Below are positions 26,039 through 37,169 of a stretch of 64,000 nucleotides of DNA, in pieces. The stretch spans positions 36,531,425-36,595,424 of the forward strand of contig CM076266.1 in NCBI GenBank assembly GCA_038380795.1. Direction: 5' to 3'. Made by a program: the position numbers and the translations under genes. The notes below the pieces were generated by a model. That model saw only the letters and a program-made list of their open reading frames with translations, searched no databases and had not been told where the DNA came from. Position 1 is the first letter of the stretch; every line of letters starts with the position of its first letter. The DNA comes from Pyrocephalus nanus (Eukaryota > Chordata > Aves > Passeriformes > Tyrannidae).

Positions 26039-29000
26039 GTATAGTCCTCTGAGAGAATACATGCTGCAATCTCTGTCATTCTAAGTAGAGTTTCCTCTTG
26101 ATAATGCATTTTAGTTCTTTTATTTATTAGGTTGTTGTGATTCTGAGCAAATAGCAGGCAGACATTCAAAGCTAAATTAACTTTCCTTCCCTAAACTGGA
26201 CAGATTTGGGATGTGTTCTGTTTCCAGTGCCCTTCTAGTAGGGGAATAGCAGTCTGCACTGTACAGTTGCTCCTACTTCACTTTATTTTCCTTCCTCAGT
26301 CCAACCTGTGTTACATCCCCACATGGTTATTTAATCACTGGAGGACAATGAGTGCTGCATAACACTTCTTTGGATGCATTGCTCTGCTCTATTTTCAGCT
26401 TTTCACAGGTTATTCATTATTCCTCACTCTTAATTGGTTATATCTTCTTGCTTCTGTGACTGGATTAACAGTTTGTTAATATTTGCTGCTGAAATAACAC
26501 AGCTGTGATTCCAAGCAAAACATGGGCTAAGATGAAACACTGCTAATAGGGCTGAAGCAAGACAGGTAACAGACTGTTTGCTGCAGCAGGATTTCCAAGC
26601 TCATTTTTGCAACTAGAGCTAAATTAAACTGAAATAGGCATAATTATAAGTTGGGAGTCAGTGTTTTCTGACCTTGGCTAACAGAACTTCTTGGGTTTTG
26701 TGCTTTATTCAGGGAAGGCAGGGGGAAAGGAGGGGAGACAAAAAAAAAATCCTTCCTTTTTTTTTATTTGTTCTTTGATAGCTGAATGGTTCTGTTCAAA
26801 GCGGGTTGGTCTTGTTGATTTTTTTGTATGGACAACTGCAACTTGTTACTTGAGAAAAGCAGCTGATTCTGGAAATGTCCTAAACTGATGTGAGTCATCA
26901 CTGAAAGTTTTTAAATAGTTGAATGTGATGTTTGTTTCCTCCCTTCCATGGCTCAAAATGGTATGAATCATTTTTTTAGTGTTTCCCAGATAATAGTCTG
27001 AACGGAAGCAGTATATGTTTCTGACTCAAGTTCCTAAATGTTGGTGGAGCACTCCCAACTGCTGCTGGTTTTGGTCATGTGGGAATTCCATAGCAGTTTC
27101 AGACAAATGTATAAAAGCAAACATTTTGTAACCATGGCAACTTACTCATGAGGATTGATGTGGTTGGTGACATAAAACTGGGGAAGCCCTCTACTGACTG
27201 GCATAAGGGACTCAGCTTTTCTGCCTAAATTGTGTTAAGAGGTAAAGGATAAAAATTCAGTCATGAGAATCACTTTTCAAGTGTGTAGAATGTTCTGCAG
27301 AACACTAGGATTTGTGTTACATTTTTATATGGCTGCCTGCTACTGTCCTTATCTGCTAAAACGAAGGTGTCTTTTATGAACTCACATCTCCGTAGTTTTG
27401 TATCCTCTTAGTCAAATTCAGGTTTCCTTGTTCTTTCTGTGTAATTTGGACCATAACTCAAAAGTGATGCACACTCCATTGTAACTGAAATGGTGCTGCA
27501 AAAAAAAAAGAGTTAGCTAATGAATTTTCCTGGGGAAAGAGAAGGGGGAAAGAATGGGCACATCTGTGTTAAAGAACAGTATTGGAAGAATAACCTTGAT
27601 GTGACCTAGAGACAACTAACTGATTGTCATCCCAAGCTCATCCAATGTGCTGCAATGACAGCTTTTATAGGTCAACAGTTAGAGTGGAGATTGGGATTGA
27701 ATCAGAGTGGTCAATCACCATAGGCAGCAGAGCAGTTCTCATTTCTAGAAGTCTACCAAACATTTTCTTCTTCAGAAGCTCAGCAGTATGGCAATCCAGC
27801 AGAGTTTTAATGAGGAAATAATAAACTTCATGCCAGGTTTCTTAGCTCCAAATAGAACTTCCTCATTTTCAATTTCAACACCAGCCCTGTCCAGTGCTGA
27901 ATCCGGGTGTGTTGCATTGTGCTGTCTTCACTTTAAAGGGGTTTCCAGCCTTCAGCTAAAGAACCAAAATAAGGATAAAGGTTATTTAGCCCATACAGCT
28001 AAATGAACCTCAGTGGGGAAGCTGACTGGCCCTAAAGACTGAATGTAATGTGTTCCTAATCATCTGTTGGATAAATAGCAATTTGTTAAAAATACAAACC
28101 AGAAAAGCATCTGAATCCAGGGAAGTTGGGACTTGTTCTTTTCCCATGTAACAGTGAAAGATCACACTCAGGGTTTTTTTTTGAGTAAGCAGCTGGCAGG
28201 TGAGAATTGTTCCTCTTCCTTGGGATGCAGACATAGGGAATTGGTTTCAGTGCATCAGAGCAAGAAGATGTTAAGCCTGCTATGCCATACATTAGAAAAC
28301 CCCAAGGAGTTTCTGGCATTCCAGAGTGCAGTCCCTGAGAGGCCTGTGGTGATCTTACGCATTATAGTGTCTGTCCTTGAAGCCTAGACCATGCACCATT
28401 TGCAAGTCCCTTAATTCCCACTGAAGAGGGAAAAGCAAGCCTGTTGTATAGTGAAAAATAAGACAATGATAGGTTGACCTTTTTTTTTTGTAATAAATGA
28501 TGAGTTTGATTCTTTTTTTCTCTGCAGAAGCAGTATTGCAGGAAGAAATTTTCAAAGAGGAAATATGTAAAATCAGCACTTCCTCTGTTCATCTTCAGAG
28601 CGTGACTATAGATCAGTAGAAAAGTAGATCAAAGGAGATGTACTAATTCTTCTCAGTGTATGCATGTGCCCACACGCCCAAAGGGAATTCTCTTAGTTGT
28701 TTTACCAGCTGCCCTAATATAATTTAGTAGGATCATATTTTGGTTAATTTATAAGAATGCATACACTATTGGTATAAACACTTTAAAGGCAGTGTGATAG
28801 ATGATATAAAACTATGATTAGGAATTCTGCAGTCATTCTTTTGCTCCAGCTGAGCTACCTGTTTCTTCTCCTTAGGAAAATGTAATATCATTGCTTCTTG
28901 AAGCATCAGGCTGTCAGTGCCAGCTGTGACAGTGGGTTAATGTCTTCCAGTGTGTCTGGGTTGTTATTTTTGCTCTGCTATTGTTGCGTTCCTGTCCGGT

Positions 29001-32000
29001 CTCACCTCCCAGCAACTGGCTGGGTGTGCTGGGAGAGGACGTTTGACATGTGAAAGAGCAAACAGGGACTGCTGTGACTGAGCCTTTGATTTTTGTTTTG
29101 TTTTCATCAGCTCTGCTTTTAGAGCTGGTGTGCACAGCTGAAATTGCTGCCCTCAATAATTATTCCTGGAAGGATATTGTGATTATTATTATTGTAATTG
29201 ATGCCATTTACAGTGCCAGAAAACAAAACTGGCCGGTGACATGGTCTGAGCTGGAAGGTGCTTAGGAGGACAGAAGTAATGCTCCTATCAGTGGCTTTCC
29301 TGCCTTTGCTCTGCCAACAGGTGGAAATACTTGTAACCAATCTGTGGGCCTTGCTTTTTGTATTATGAACACATTTTTTAAAAGCTGTCACACTTGCAAA
29401 AAGCCTTAAGTGTACAGCTAATAATTGTGTGTTTGTGTGGGTCTAGCAAATGCTGAAGTGTTTTGCCTGCTTCTCTCTTTGACTGAACTGATATTTTAAG
29501 ATATCTTCTCCATTTTCCAACAGAAGTCACCTTCTGTCACCTTCTTCCAAAAAGAGAAGTTGCTTTAAAAAACAACCTATCTCCTGTCCAAAATCGACAC
29601 CATCCTGCCTTGTTTGTCAACATCTATTTGTCTGTCTTTATGGATGCAAACTTACCTTAACTATTCATAAACAATGTATTTGGATAGGCACATCTTTTTG
29701 TGGTCTCTCTTCCCCCAAACAGGAGTTGTTTTGACTTCTGTTCAGTTTTACAAGACTGACAATACCAATGTCAGACTTGTATGGTTGTTACTTAGAAAAG
29801 CTGTTGGGTGTAATAGCTGCCTTCTGTTTCCATCAAAAGACAGGGGGGTGGCTGCTGTTGTATGCAGCTGATAAATCTGATGAATAGGAGCCCCCAGCCA
29901 GAGCACATGTGCCTTCTCTACGAAATACCTTGAGACTCTGAAGTCAGACAGATCGGAGGACATCTTTTATGTGCTGTTGGTTAATGTAAGAATGCATTGA
30001 TGATTTTGATTACAGGGTTGTACGCTAAAAGTGCACAAAAAAACACTCCTGCCAACGAATTTAAATCTGACCTTAAAGGGAAGTGTTGTGGATGACCTCC
30101 TAGCTAGACAAAAGTGATGGAAGATGCAGTACCCTCATATTTTCACCTTCTTTAAAGAGAAATAGGACTCGTATTTGCTTTTCTGGTTTTTGGTTTGTGC
30201 ACAGCTCTCATTTTTTTTTTCAGATTGATAGACTCCATATTTTGGATATCAGAGATAATTTTTTTTGAAGGTATTAATTTATCTTGTACTATGGTGGCTG
30301 TAAGGTTCTCCAGTCAAGAGTTTCTCTGCAGATACATTGTTCAGGTATATAAAATGCGCAAGAAGCCTTAAACAGAAAATTACTTACAGACTTTTAACAC
30401 TTTTAAGATATTTTATTGCTTTTTTTATCAGATAATATTTCTGAAGTATTTTTCAAAGGTTATAGTTTGCTTAAGTATACAAATTAATTTTATCTGAATC
30501 ACAGACATTTTGCATTATTAATTTTTCTTATGCTGCTCCAATTGAGAAAAGTGACAATGAATGCCGGTTTATTTTTCTTCTTTGTTGTATTTGTGCCTCT
30601 GTTTTTGCTGAGATGGCTATTCAGGTATTGGATTTTATTAATTGCAAAGTCTTAATTCAAAGATAATATATGACTACATAAAATAGTTCTCTAGATTAAC
30701 AGAAGCTATATACTTGCATGAGAAGAAGAAATAGGAACTGCCTATGGTATCTGGAAGTGCAAGCAGAGCTATTTTGCTTGTCCTTGGAAGCAGAAATGTG
30801 GAGTCCAGGAGTTAAAACTGGTCTCCTTTTCCTGCATCCCAGCTGTGCATATGCTCTGGAATAAACATAGCAAAATTGGGAAGAAAGGTAGTAATTTCTT
30901 GCTTTAGACTGTTCTTTTTCCTGACTCCACCTCATTCCCTCAGGAGTGGGAAGGAAACAGCAGAGAAGTTCAGGGGAGTGACTCATGAGAAGTATTCTAG
31001 AAGTATTGTAACTTAGATTTGTGGTGATGCTGAACACTCATCTCTGTCTATACATGATAAAAATCTGCTAATACTGGGACATGGCTATTTACTTTAAGCT
31101 GTAGCTATTATAAGCAGTCTCTGTCATCTGAAGAAATCCACAGATTAGGTATTTGTCTTGCAGAGCTGATACTTAAGACTCCCTTGGTTCTGAATTTTTT
31201 CATTTTTACTGGAAGCTGACAGAACAATTTCCTTCCTTTCGTAGATCCTTAATTATTGAAAATATTAAATGAAACCAGTTGGATTAATCTCAGCTCAGAA
31301 AAAACTTGATAAATACTGATTGGCAAGGGAGAAATCTTTGAGTAGGTTTTTTGATATTGAATATGCTGCGGCAAGGTTTTTAGTGTCATCAGCAGTGCTG
31401 CTACAGTCTCTGCTCATCCATTCCTAGAGAAGTGGGCAGATCTATAGAAGAGGTTGCTATTTTTAGCTGATTCAGAGTTCATGTTTTTTCTGTCCGGTGT
31501 AGACATGGCTGACATCTGTGTTTTAACCTGTAGGTTGCATTCTTGTAGTATATTTTCTTTATATGCACCCACAAAAGACTGTTGGAACTTGATTTACTTA
31601 AGGGCAAGTGCAGTTTGAAAGTTGCAGTACTTTTATTTCTTATTTGCATACAGCTATCATGTCAACACAAAAGCTTTTTTTCCCACTTTTTTTTTTTTTT
31701 TCCCCCAAAAATGCATACTCCTATTTCACTCCTTGAAATTTGAGAGTTAAGTATGGAGATCTTACTTTGCAAACAGATATTGTGGAGGCTATCAGATAGA
31801 TCACCACTCAAGCCCCAGTAGGTATGGTATTCTGTTTTTAACTTAGTCCATTTTTGAGTCTTCTTTCCTACTACTACTAATTTAATAAGCTTTCTTATTG
31901 GAAATATATGACATTTGGAGAAGATGGATGGTGATGACCTGCTGTCTTCAGTTATTTTAGGTTTTATTAATATAAACTGAAGAGAGTTTTTTTTTAAGAT

Positions 32001-34439
32001 GCAATATTCTTCATACTGTTGGAGAGATGTGTTATGAGTCCTAAATTAGTTTGAGGAGAGGAGGCTTAAATTAATCTTCAATCTACTCTGCTTTCGTTCT
32101 GTTACTATTACCTCTTCTCCCACACTAAAAGTTGTTAGTCTATATGATCTGCTGAAAAACTGAAGCCTTGGTTTGGTTTCTTTCAGTAGAATTGTGAAGA
32201 GCTTTCAGTTTTCAGATTACCTTTTAGGTAACATTAGAAACTGTACTTTGCAAACCAGAGGATACCTTGGGTGGGTTTTTGCAGCTGAAAGAAGAGTTGA
32301 TTAGGGATGGTGTTTGCATTGAGGTGAAGGCACAACTGTTGGTTGAAGGGAATGGGAGGGGGAAATGCAAGTTCATTGTGAGCAAAAATTAAATGTTTCT
32401 AGAACTGAGTTTTCCTTTGGTTATGGAGGTAATTGCACACATACAGCCCTAGCGTGAGAAGGGTTTTTTTGTTTGCTTACTTACATGGTTTAAATTGCTG
32501 TAGACATCAATATAATATTGACTCAGTTCTGTTGGTTCTCTTTCTAATGCAAACCGTGACGTATTGGCTTTTAACTCTTTGACTGTAGTAATGCCATAAT
32601 TCAAAAATGTTTTATGTTAGGCAAGATATGATATGTTAACTTGCTTTTGGAAATAGTTTATTATATTAATTTTATTTTAATTAATATTTAACATTTCTAG
32701 AATAATTATCAGAGTGGTTTAAAATGTTCTGGTTTTTCACAATTAACTGAGTGTGAAAACCTGTTCTTTTTTAAGTTAACTATTGAATTTCTAGCTGACT
32801 TTGGACCATTAATTGCCAAGGTCAAAAATGGACGATGTTCAGATCATTTGAAATAAACTGGGCATTATCTTTACCTAGCGATGTGTCCAGTTGGTAATTC
32901 CAACAAAAGCATATGGAACCCTTGGCCTTTGCTTACTCTATAAATGCACTGACTCTTCATTTACACTAAACATGGAAAACCATTTCCTGGTCAGTGTATG
33001 GGTGTGTATTGTATGAAACCCAGGTATGGGGTTTGCCAGTATTTCGCTTGTAGACTTAAAATCTGATTTTTAATTATTTTAAAAATTTAAGCTTTAGTTA
33101 TGCAAATAAGCTACAGTGTCTGTTCAGTAGGACATTTGTCACAAAGAGAAAGCAAACTATTTTCTGTGGTGGAGTTGCTGTGTTGTGTAGCAGACAGTAG
33201 GGTGTTGCAGTAGCTGAGCCTTGAGGATGTCCATGTTTTTATTAAAACTGGTTCTTCTGTGGCCAAGAACATGTCATATGTATTCATGTGAGTCTGTGTT
33301 ATTTCTTTTTAATAAATGGTTGGAATGCTAGAACAAAGGAGTGTAGTGTACAAATAATTGGGTTTTTTTGTAATGAAGACCAGAAGTATGAAATTTCAAA
33401 ACAACTGGACTCCATGTAATGAACAGAATATCTTTATAAAGACGTTTGTTGTGATACTTGGGAAATTTTAATCTGAAATTTCATGGTGAATCAGAAACTG
33501 ATGCTATATTCTGCCAGGCTAGGAGTCTTGAACTCAGACAGCCCTTAGCCAAGGTGCTCTTTTGCACTTAAAAACCCTTCACCTGCATGAAGTATTGGGG
33601 GGACCAGGAGAGCATTTAAGCAATTAATTTTGTTGCAGTGAAGCTGTTGGAGACATTATTGCAAAAGAGAGTAATATGAGCTTTTCCTGCCTGTGACCCC
33701 CAAAGGTGGGAATTCAGTATGTCTATTTATATCCAAACCATTTAACACACCATTTAAACCTGTCTTTCTCTCTGCCTGGCTTCATATGTGAAACCTGAGT
33801 GCAGATACTTTATTGAAGAGCTATAAACTTGCTCACCATTGACAAATTCTGATCCTAGCAGCAACTGAAGGACATCAGAATTGCCTTTATGCTGCACAGC
33901 AGGAGCAAAAACCCTCCCTCTGTTCCTGTAACACTGAAGCTTATCCAGCAACTTTGACAGAAGCCATTTACATAATACACCCACAAGCCAGCACCATTTA
34001 GGCAGACACAAGCTGAAGTATTTATTCAGCAAGTTGTATGGCTTTATATTTTACTTTATTATGATGGTATATTTTAATAATATTATTATATTCAAATTAT
34101 ACCTAATGTAATTTTTTTCAAGGGTATATTTGTACTAGTTGCAAAAAAACGTGGGTTTGGTTGTTAATATCTGGCTTTTTAATAGTCAACCTATTGCTTT
34201 AAGATTTTACTTTTCATTTAATTTTCAGAGGATTTATGTGGGGAGATTTTTGTCTTCAATGAGTTAAGTGGGGACCGTTTTGCTGCTCTCACTGGTGCCA
34301 TATGAAAGCAGTTAAAGTGCTGGAATTGTTTACTGCCTAAACTGTAGTTAGTCAGCCAGTACACCACATTTCTTTGCGGCTTTCAGTGGAAAATATTAAA
34401 CAGTCGCTCTTTCTTCAGTTATAGGATTTTTACGTTTTC

Positions 34440-35780
34440 AGCTGCATTAGTCACCAAACTGGCGCAGCTATAACAGCAAAGACTGCCCTCCCCTCAAAAA
34501 AAAAGAAAAAGGCGCCTTTTTTTTTTTTTTGTGCCAGAGGAAGTTGCACTGGGAGCAGTGACTGGGTTCTCTGGTAAGTGTGACATGTGAGCATTACTAG
34601 GCATTTCACCCTGCCAGGCTGCAGTCGCTGCTCTCCGGGCTGCTGCCCAGGGGGAACGCTGCTGTGCCAGTGGCTTGTGCTCTGCTCCTACGGACTCGGA
34701 GAGCCAGGTTATTTTTTGAGCTTTGTGAGGCTATTTGCTGATTGTATAATTCAATTTGTCAAGGAAAAAACCTGATAAGCAGAAGCTCTTGCTGAAGAGG
34801 AGAATCAGGTTGGCGCAGTGACAGATGTTCGAATAAAGAAGTTGGCTCAGAGAAGACGTACGGGGTCTGATTTTTTTTTTCTTTTTTTTTTTTACTCCCC
34901 CTCAATCTGAATGAAGACTATCATGGGAACTGCATTCACATGGTGATCAAAAGAAACACTTGAGTGATGAACTGCTTTTGCAGAAGTCGTCTAAGGCAGT
35001 AATTTGAGCTTTTGTGTGCGGTAGCTAGCTTGTTTTGCTGAAGCATTCCTCCTCAACAGTATTTCTGCCTTGCGAATTCCCTGGTGGAGAAGCCACAGCT
35101 ACTGCCCGGTGAAGGAAAAATGAATCTTCCGCATTGCTTGTGTCCCTGACGGAGTAACACCGGCTGCGGCTGCGTTGCTGTCGTTTGGGGAGGCTGGATT
35201 CCACCGGCAATATTATTCAAGGAGTTCATTGTCCCTGTGCTCTGACTCATCGCATGTAAATGTGCTGCAGCCGTGCTGCACGTTGCAGCTATTTTTCTTG
35301 CATGGGAAAGAATTATTTTCCTCTAAGCAGGTCCTGAATAGCTGCTGGAACCGAGATGCGTTTTTGTGGCTGGGCTGTTTCTGGCATTGAGAGAGGAAGC
35401 TGTAGAACGGCAGGATGAGCAGGGGGCGCGTTTATTTCCAGTCACCAGAGAGGCTGCGACGGCTGGTTTAAAACTGACCTTGCGGGAGCGGGGAATAGCT
35501 GCGGCCGCCTCTCTCGGGGCAATTGTTCCTTGTTCTGTTCTCGGTAGGACCGTCTCGTGTCTTCTGCAACAATGATTTCTCTGTGGGGGTAGAAGGACGC
35601 TGTGGAAGTTGTGACATTAACAAAGACAAGTTTGCTTGTGAAAGGACAGCTGTGTGCGACAGTGAGTGCTGTTCGAATGGAATTGGATCTTGGGATATTT
35701 TTATCAGCTGTTCCACAGTTTGTTGTTGTGGTTTCGATTCCTAGAGAATTTTTATTTTAAAAACAACAACTTTTTTTCAG
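34440..35780 (+). promoter_or_regulatory. ANKRD28: CpG-rich region, probable alternative ANKRD28 promoter and 5' UTR
   Basis: Base composition shifts from the AT-rich background to GC-rich with frequent CpG. By eye I count about two dozen CpGs between 35160 and 35560, while most of the window has very few. A NotI-type octamer (gcggccgc) lies at 35501-35508. GC-rich blocks are at about 34590-34720 and 35080-35560. Possible 5' UTR splice signals are a ctg|gtaagt donor with its boundary after 34573, a tcg|gtagga donor near 35543, and a tttttttcag acceptor ending at 35780. The region lies just upstream of the candidate first coding exon on the plus strand. No TATA box was recognised, which is usual for CpG-type promoters. 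The transcription start is not defined by sequence alone. Confidence 0.5.
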
Positions 35781-36015
35781 CAGTGTCTTGTACGTCTCAG
35801 GGGGCTTAAATCTGAAAAATGAAGTGTGAGGGGGGATTGGAATGTCCCTTTTTAAATGCAAATACACCAGCGGTAGCACTCCCAAGTTTGTGAGGGCATG
35901 TGAAAACAGGTGAAAGTGTTTCCTCTATGGTCCCTACTGCTATACCTGCGCTCTGGTTCCAAAAATACCACTGCTGGCATTTTTTCGTTTGCTTTTGCTT
36001 ACTCAAACGGATCGA

Positions 36016-36132
36016 ATGAGTCGAGTCTGTATTGTTGTTTTGGAGGAGGAGGAAGATGATTCTCCCACATATATTTCCAATTTGCCTCAGGAAAATTTAT
36101 CTTTACGTCCATCGCCCTCTGGAAATGTGCTG
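36016..36132 (+). CDS. ANKRD28: Candidate alternative first coding exon of ANKRD28 (39 codons)
   Basis: ATG at 36016 opens a 39-codon frame that ends at CTG|GTAAGG, with the donor beginning at 36133. An in-frame TGA at 35911-35913 and no other in-frame ATG between make 36016 the natural start, although its Kozak context is weak (C at -3, A at +4). The encoded N-terminus has a hydrophobic start (MSRVCIVVL), an acidic run EEEEDD, and a Ser/Pro-rich tail ending PSPSGNVL. It ends in phase 0, exactly what the ankyrin exon at 37086 needs, so the spliced protein would read NVL-PPLVQAIF. The common ANKRD28 N-terminus that I recall from mammals, MAFLKLRDQ, is not seen here, so this would be an alternative isoform. 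That this exon is used is inference from frame, phase and splice signals. Confidence 0.6.
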
Positions 36133-37085
36133 GTAAGGCATGTTGTTTGTTGGCATATTTCCTGCTTATGATGCTGTCGCAAATACCAATAGTTATTTTC
36201 CTAAGATTAGGCTGAATACATACAATGTTGAAACAAGACAAGGTTGTAAAAGCTGCCTATACTAAGGATGGAAAAAGCTGAAACTTAGCTGTAGAATTTT
36301 TATTTGCAAGGGTCTGTTCTTTTTCATGCAGCCTTATCTGTGGTGCAGCAATAACAGGTCTCAAGTCTTGTATAATAGCAGAGAGTTTTTAGAAGGCTTG
36401 GAGAAATGTATTTGAAGTAAATGGGTTTTCCCTGCTCCAATCCTCACTTCAGTGGTGAATTTATGCAATAGCACTTTAGGAACAGATGTGATTATTGTAT
36501 TGTAATAATATACTATGTTTCTTTTGAGAACTGATAGAGTATGTAGTTAAGCAAGAGAAATTCTAAGATAAGATAAAAATTAACTTAAGTCACAATCTTG
36601 ATATAACTTAGATTCAAGGTATGACTTTCTGGAAATGATCAACATTGGGGACTATGCTTTTATTCCTTCAAATTATTTTATTTTGTCGACTGACTAACTT
36701 AAATCTTGCTAGCATACCTCAGCAGCTTTTCTTACTTACTAAGAAATCCTGCTATATTTAGTAGTAGATATGCCTCTGTGAATTTGTTACCATGCTTATC
36801 TGATGCACTTTGCTTTCCCACTCTATCTGAACAGGTGAAAGACTTCAGTAACTTTAGTCACTTGTTAATGTAAAAGGGGATTGTTTACTTATGCTATATA
36901 GAATTCGCAGCACGTAAGAACACCCCTAATGTTATTATGAGGCATTCTCTTTTCAGCTTTTTGAGTTGTTATAAGCTTGTGATTTGTCTCTTTTTTTTTT
37001 TTTTTTTTTGTCTTTTATATATATTTCATTGACGTAGATTGTGTCTGTGTGTTTGAGGTTTATTCTGTGTTTTTTTTTGTTTCAG
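36133..37085 (+). other. Intron, 953 bp, between candidate first exon and ankyrin-cap exon
   Basis: The intron begins GTAAGG and ends in a long pyrimidine-rich stretch (19 T at 36991-37009, then gtttttttttgtttcag). It contains no recognised gene or repeat. It exists as an intron only if the 36016-36132 exon is used. For transcripts starting farther upstream it is the end of a longer intron. Confidence 0.55.
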
Positions 37086-37169
37086 CCACCATTGGTTCAA
37101 GCTATATTTAATGGAGATCCTGATGAAGTTCGAGCACTAATATTCAAGAAAGAAGATGTTAATTTTCAG
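37086..37169 (+). CDS. ANKRD28: ANKRD28 exon: N-terminal ankyrin cap (28 codons)
   Basis: This 84-nt internal exon is phase 0 at both ends, flanked by tttcag and a gtaaaa donor. It encodes PPLVQAIFNGDPDEVRALIF followed by KKEDVNFQ. ANKRD28 is a scaffold of about 1,050 residues, made mostly of ankyrin repeats, that acts as a regulatory subunit of protein phosphatase 6 together with a SAPS-domain subunit. It is mostly cytosolic. This exon forms the N-terminal capping half-repeat. As I recall the human sequences, it differs from human ANKRD28 only by Pro for Ser at the second residue. The paralogues ANKRD44 and ANKRD52 diverge after QAIF (SGDPEEIRMLI and SRDVEEVRSLL), so paralogue assignment is firm. 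The preceding in-frame ATG at 37041 lies in the intron and is not the start. Confidence 0.96.

Larger units (their letters stand above)
20711..34440. other. Non-coding AT-rich sequence upstream of the CpG-rich region
   Basis: No conserved exon was recognised. The sequence contains T-rich and T/G-rich simple tracts (20.92-20.95 kb and 23.93-24.02 kb), an AT palindrome at 23241-23268, a G10 run at 25301-25310, and a 20-bp tandem duplication at 25999-26038. ORFs of 60-113 codons on both strands have no recognised domains and lack convincing exon borders. The stretch is 5' flank or 5' intron of ANKRD28. Confidence 0.6.

Noticed and set aside
37041..37085. ATG at 37041 as an alternative ANKRD28 start reading into the ankyrin exon
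   Set aside because: The codons between are the pyrimidine-rich intron end with a good tttcag acceptor, so the exon starts at 37086.
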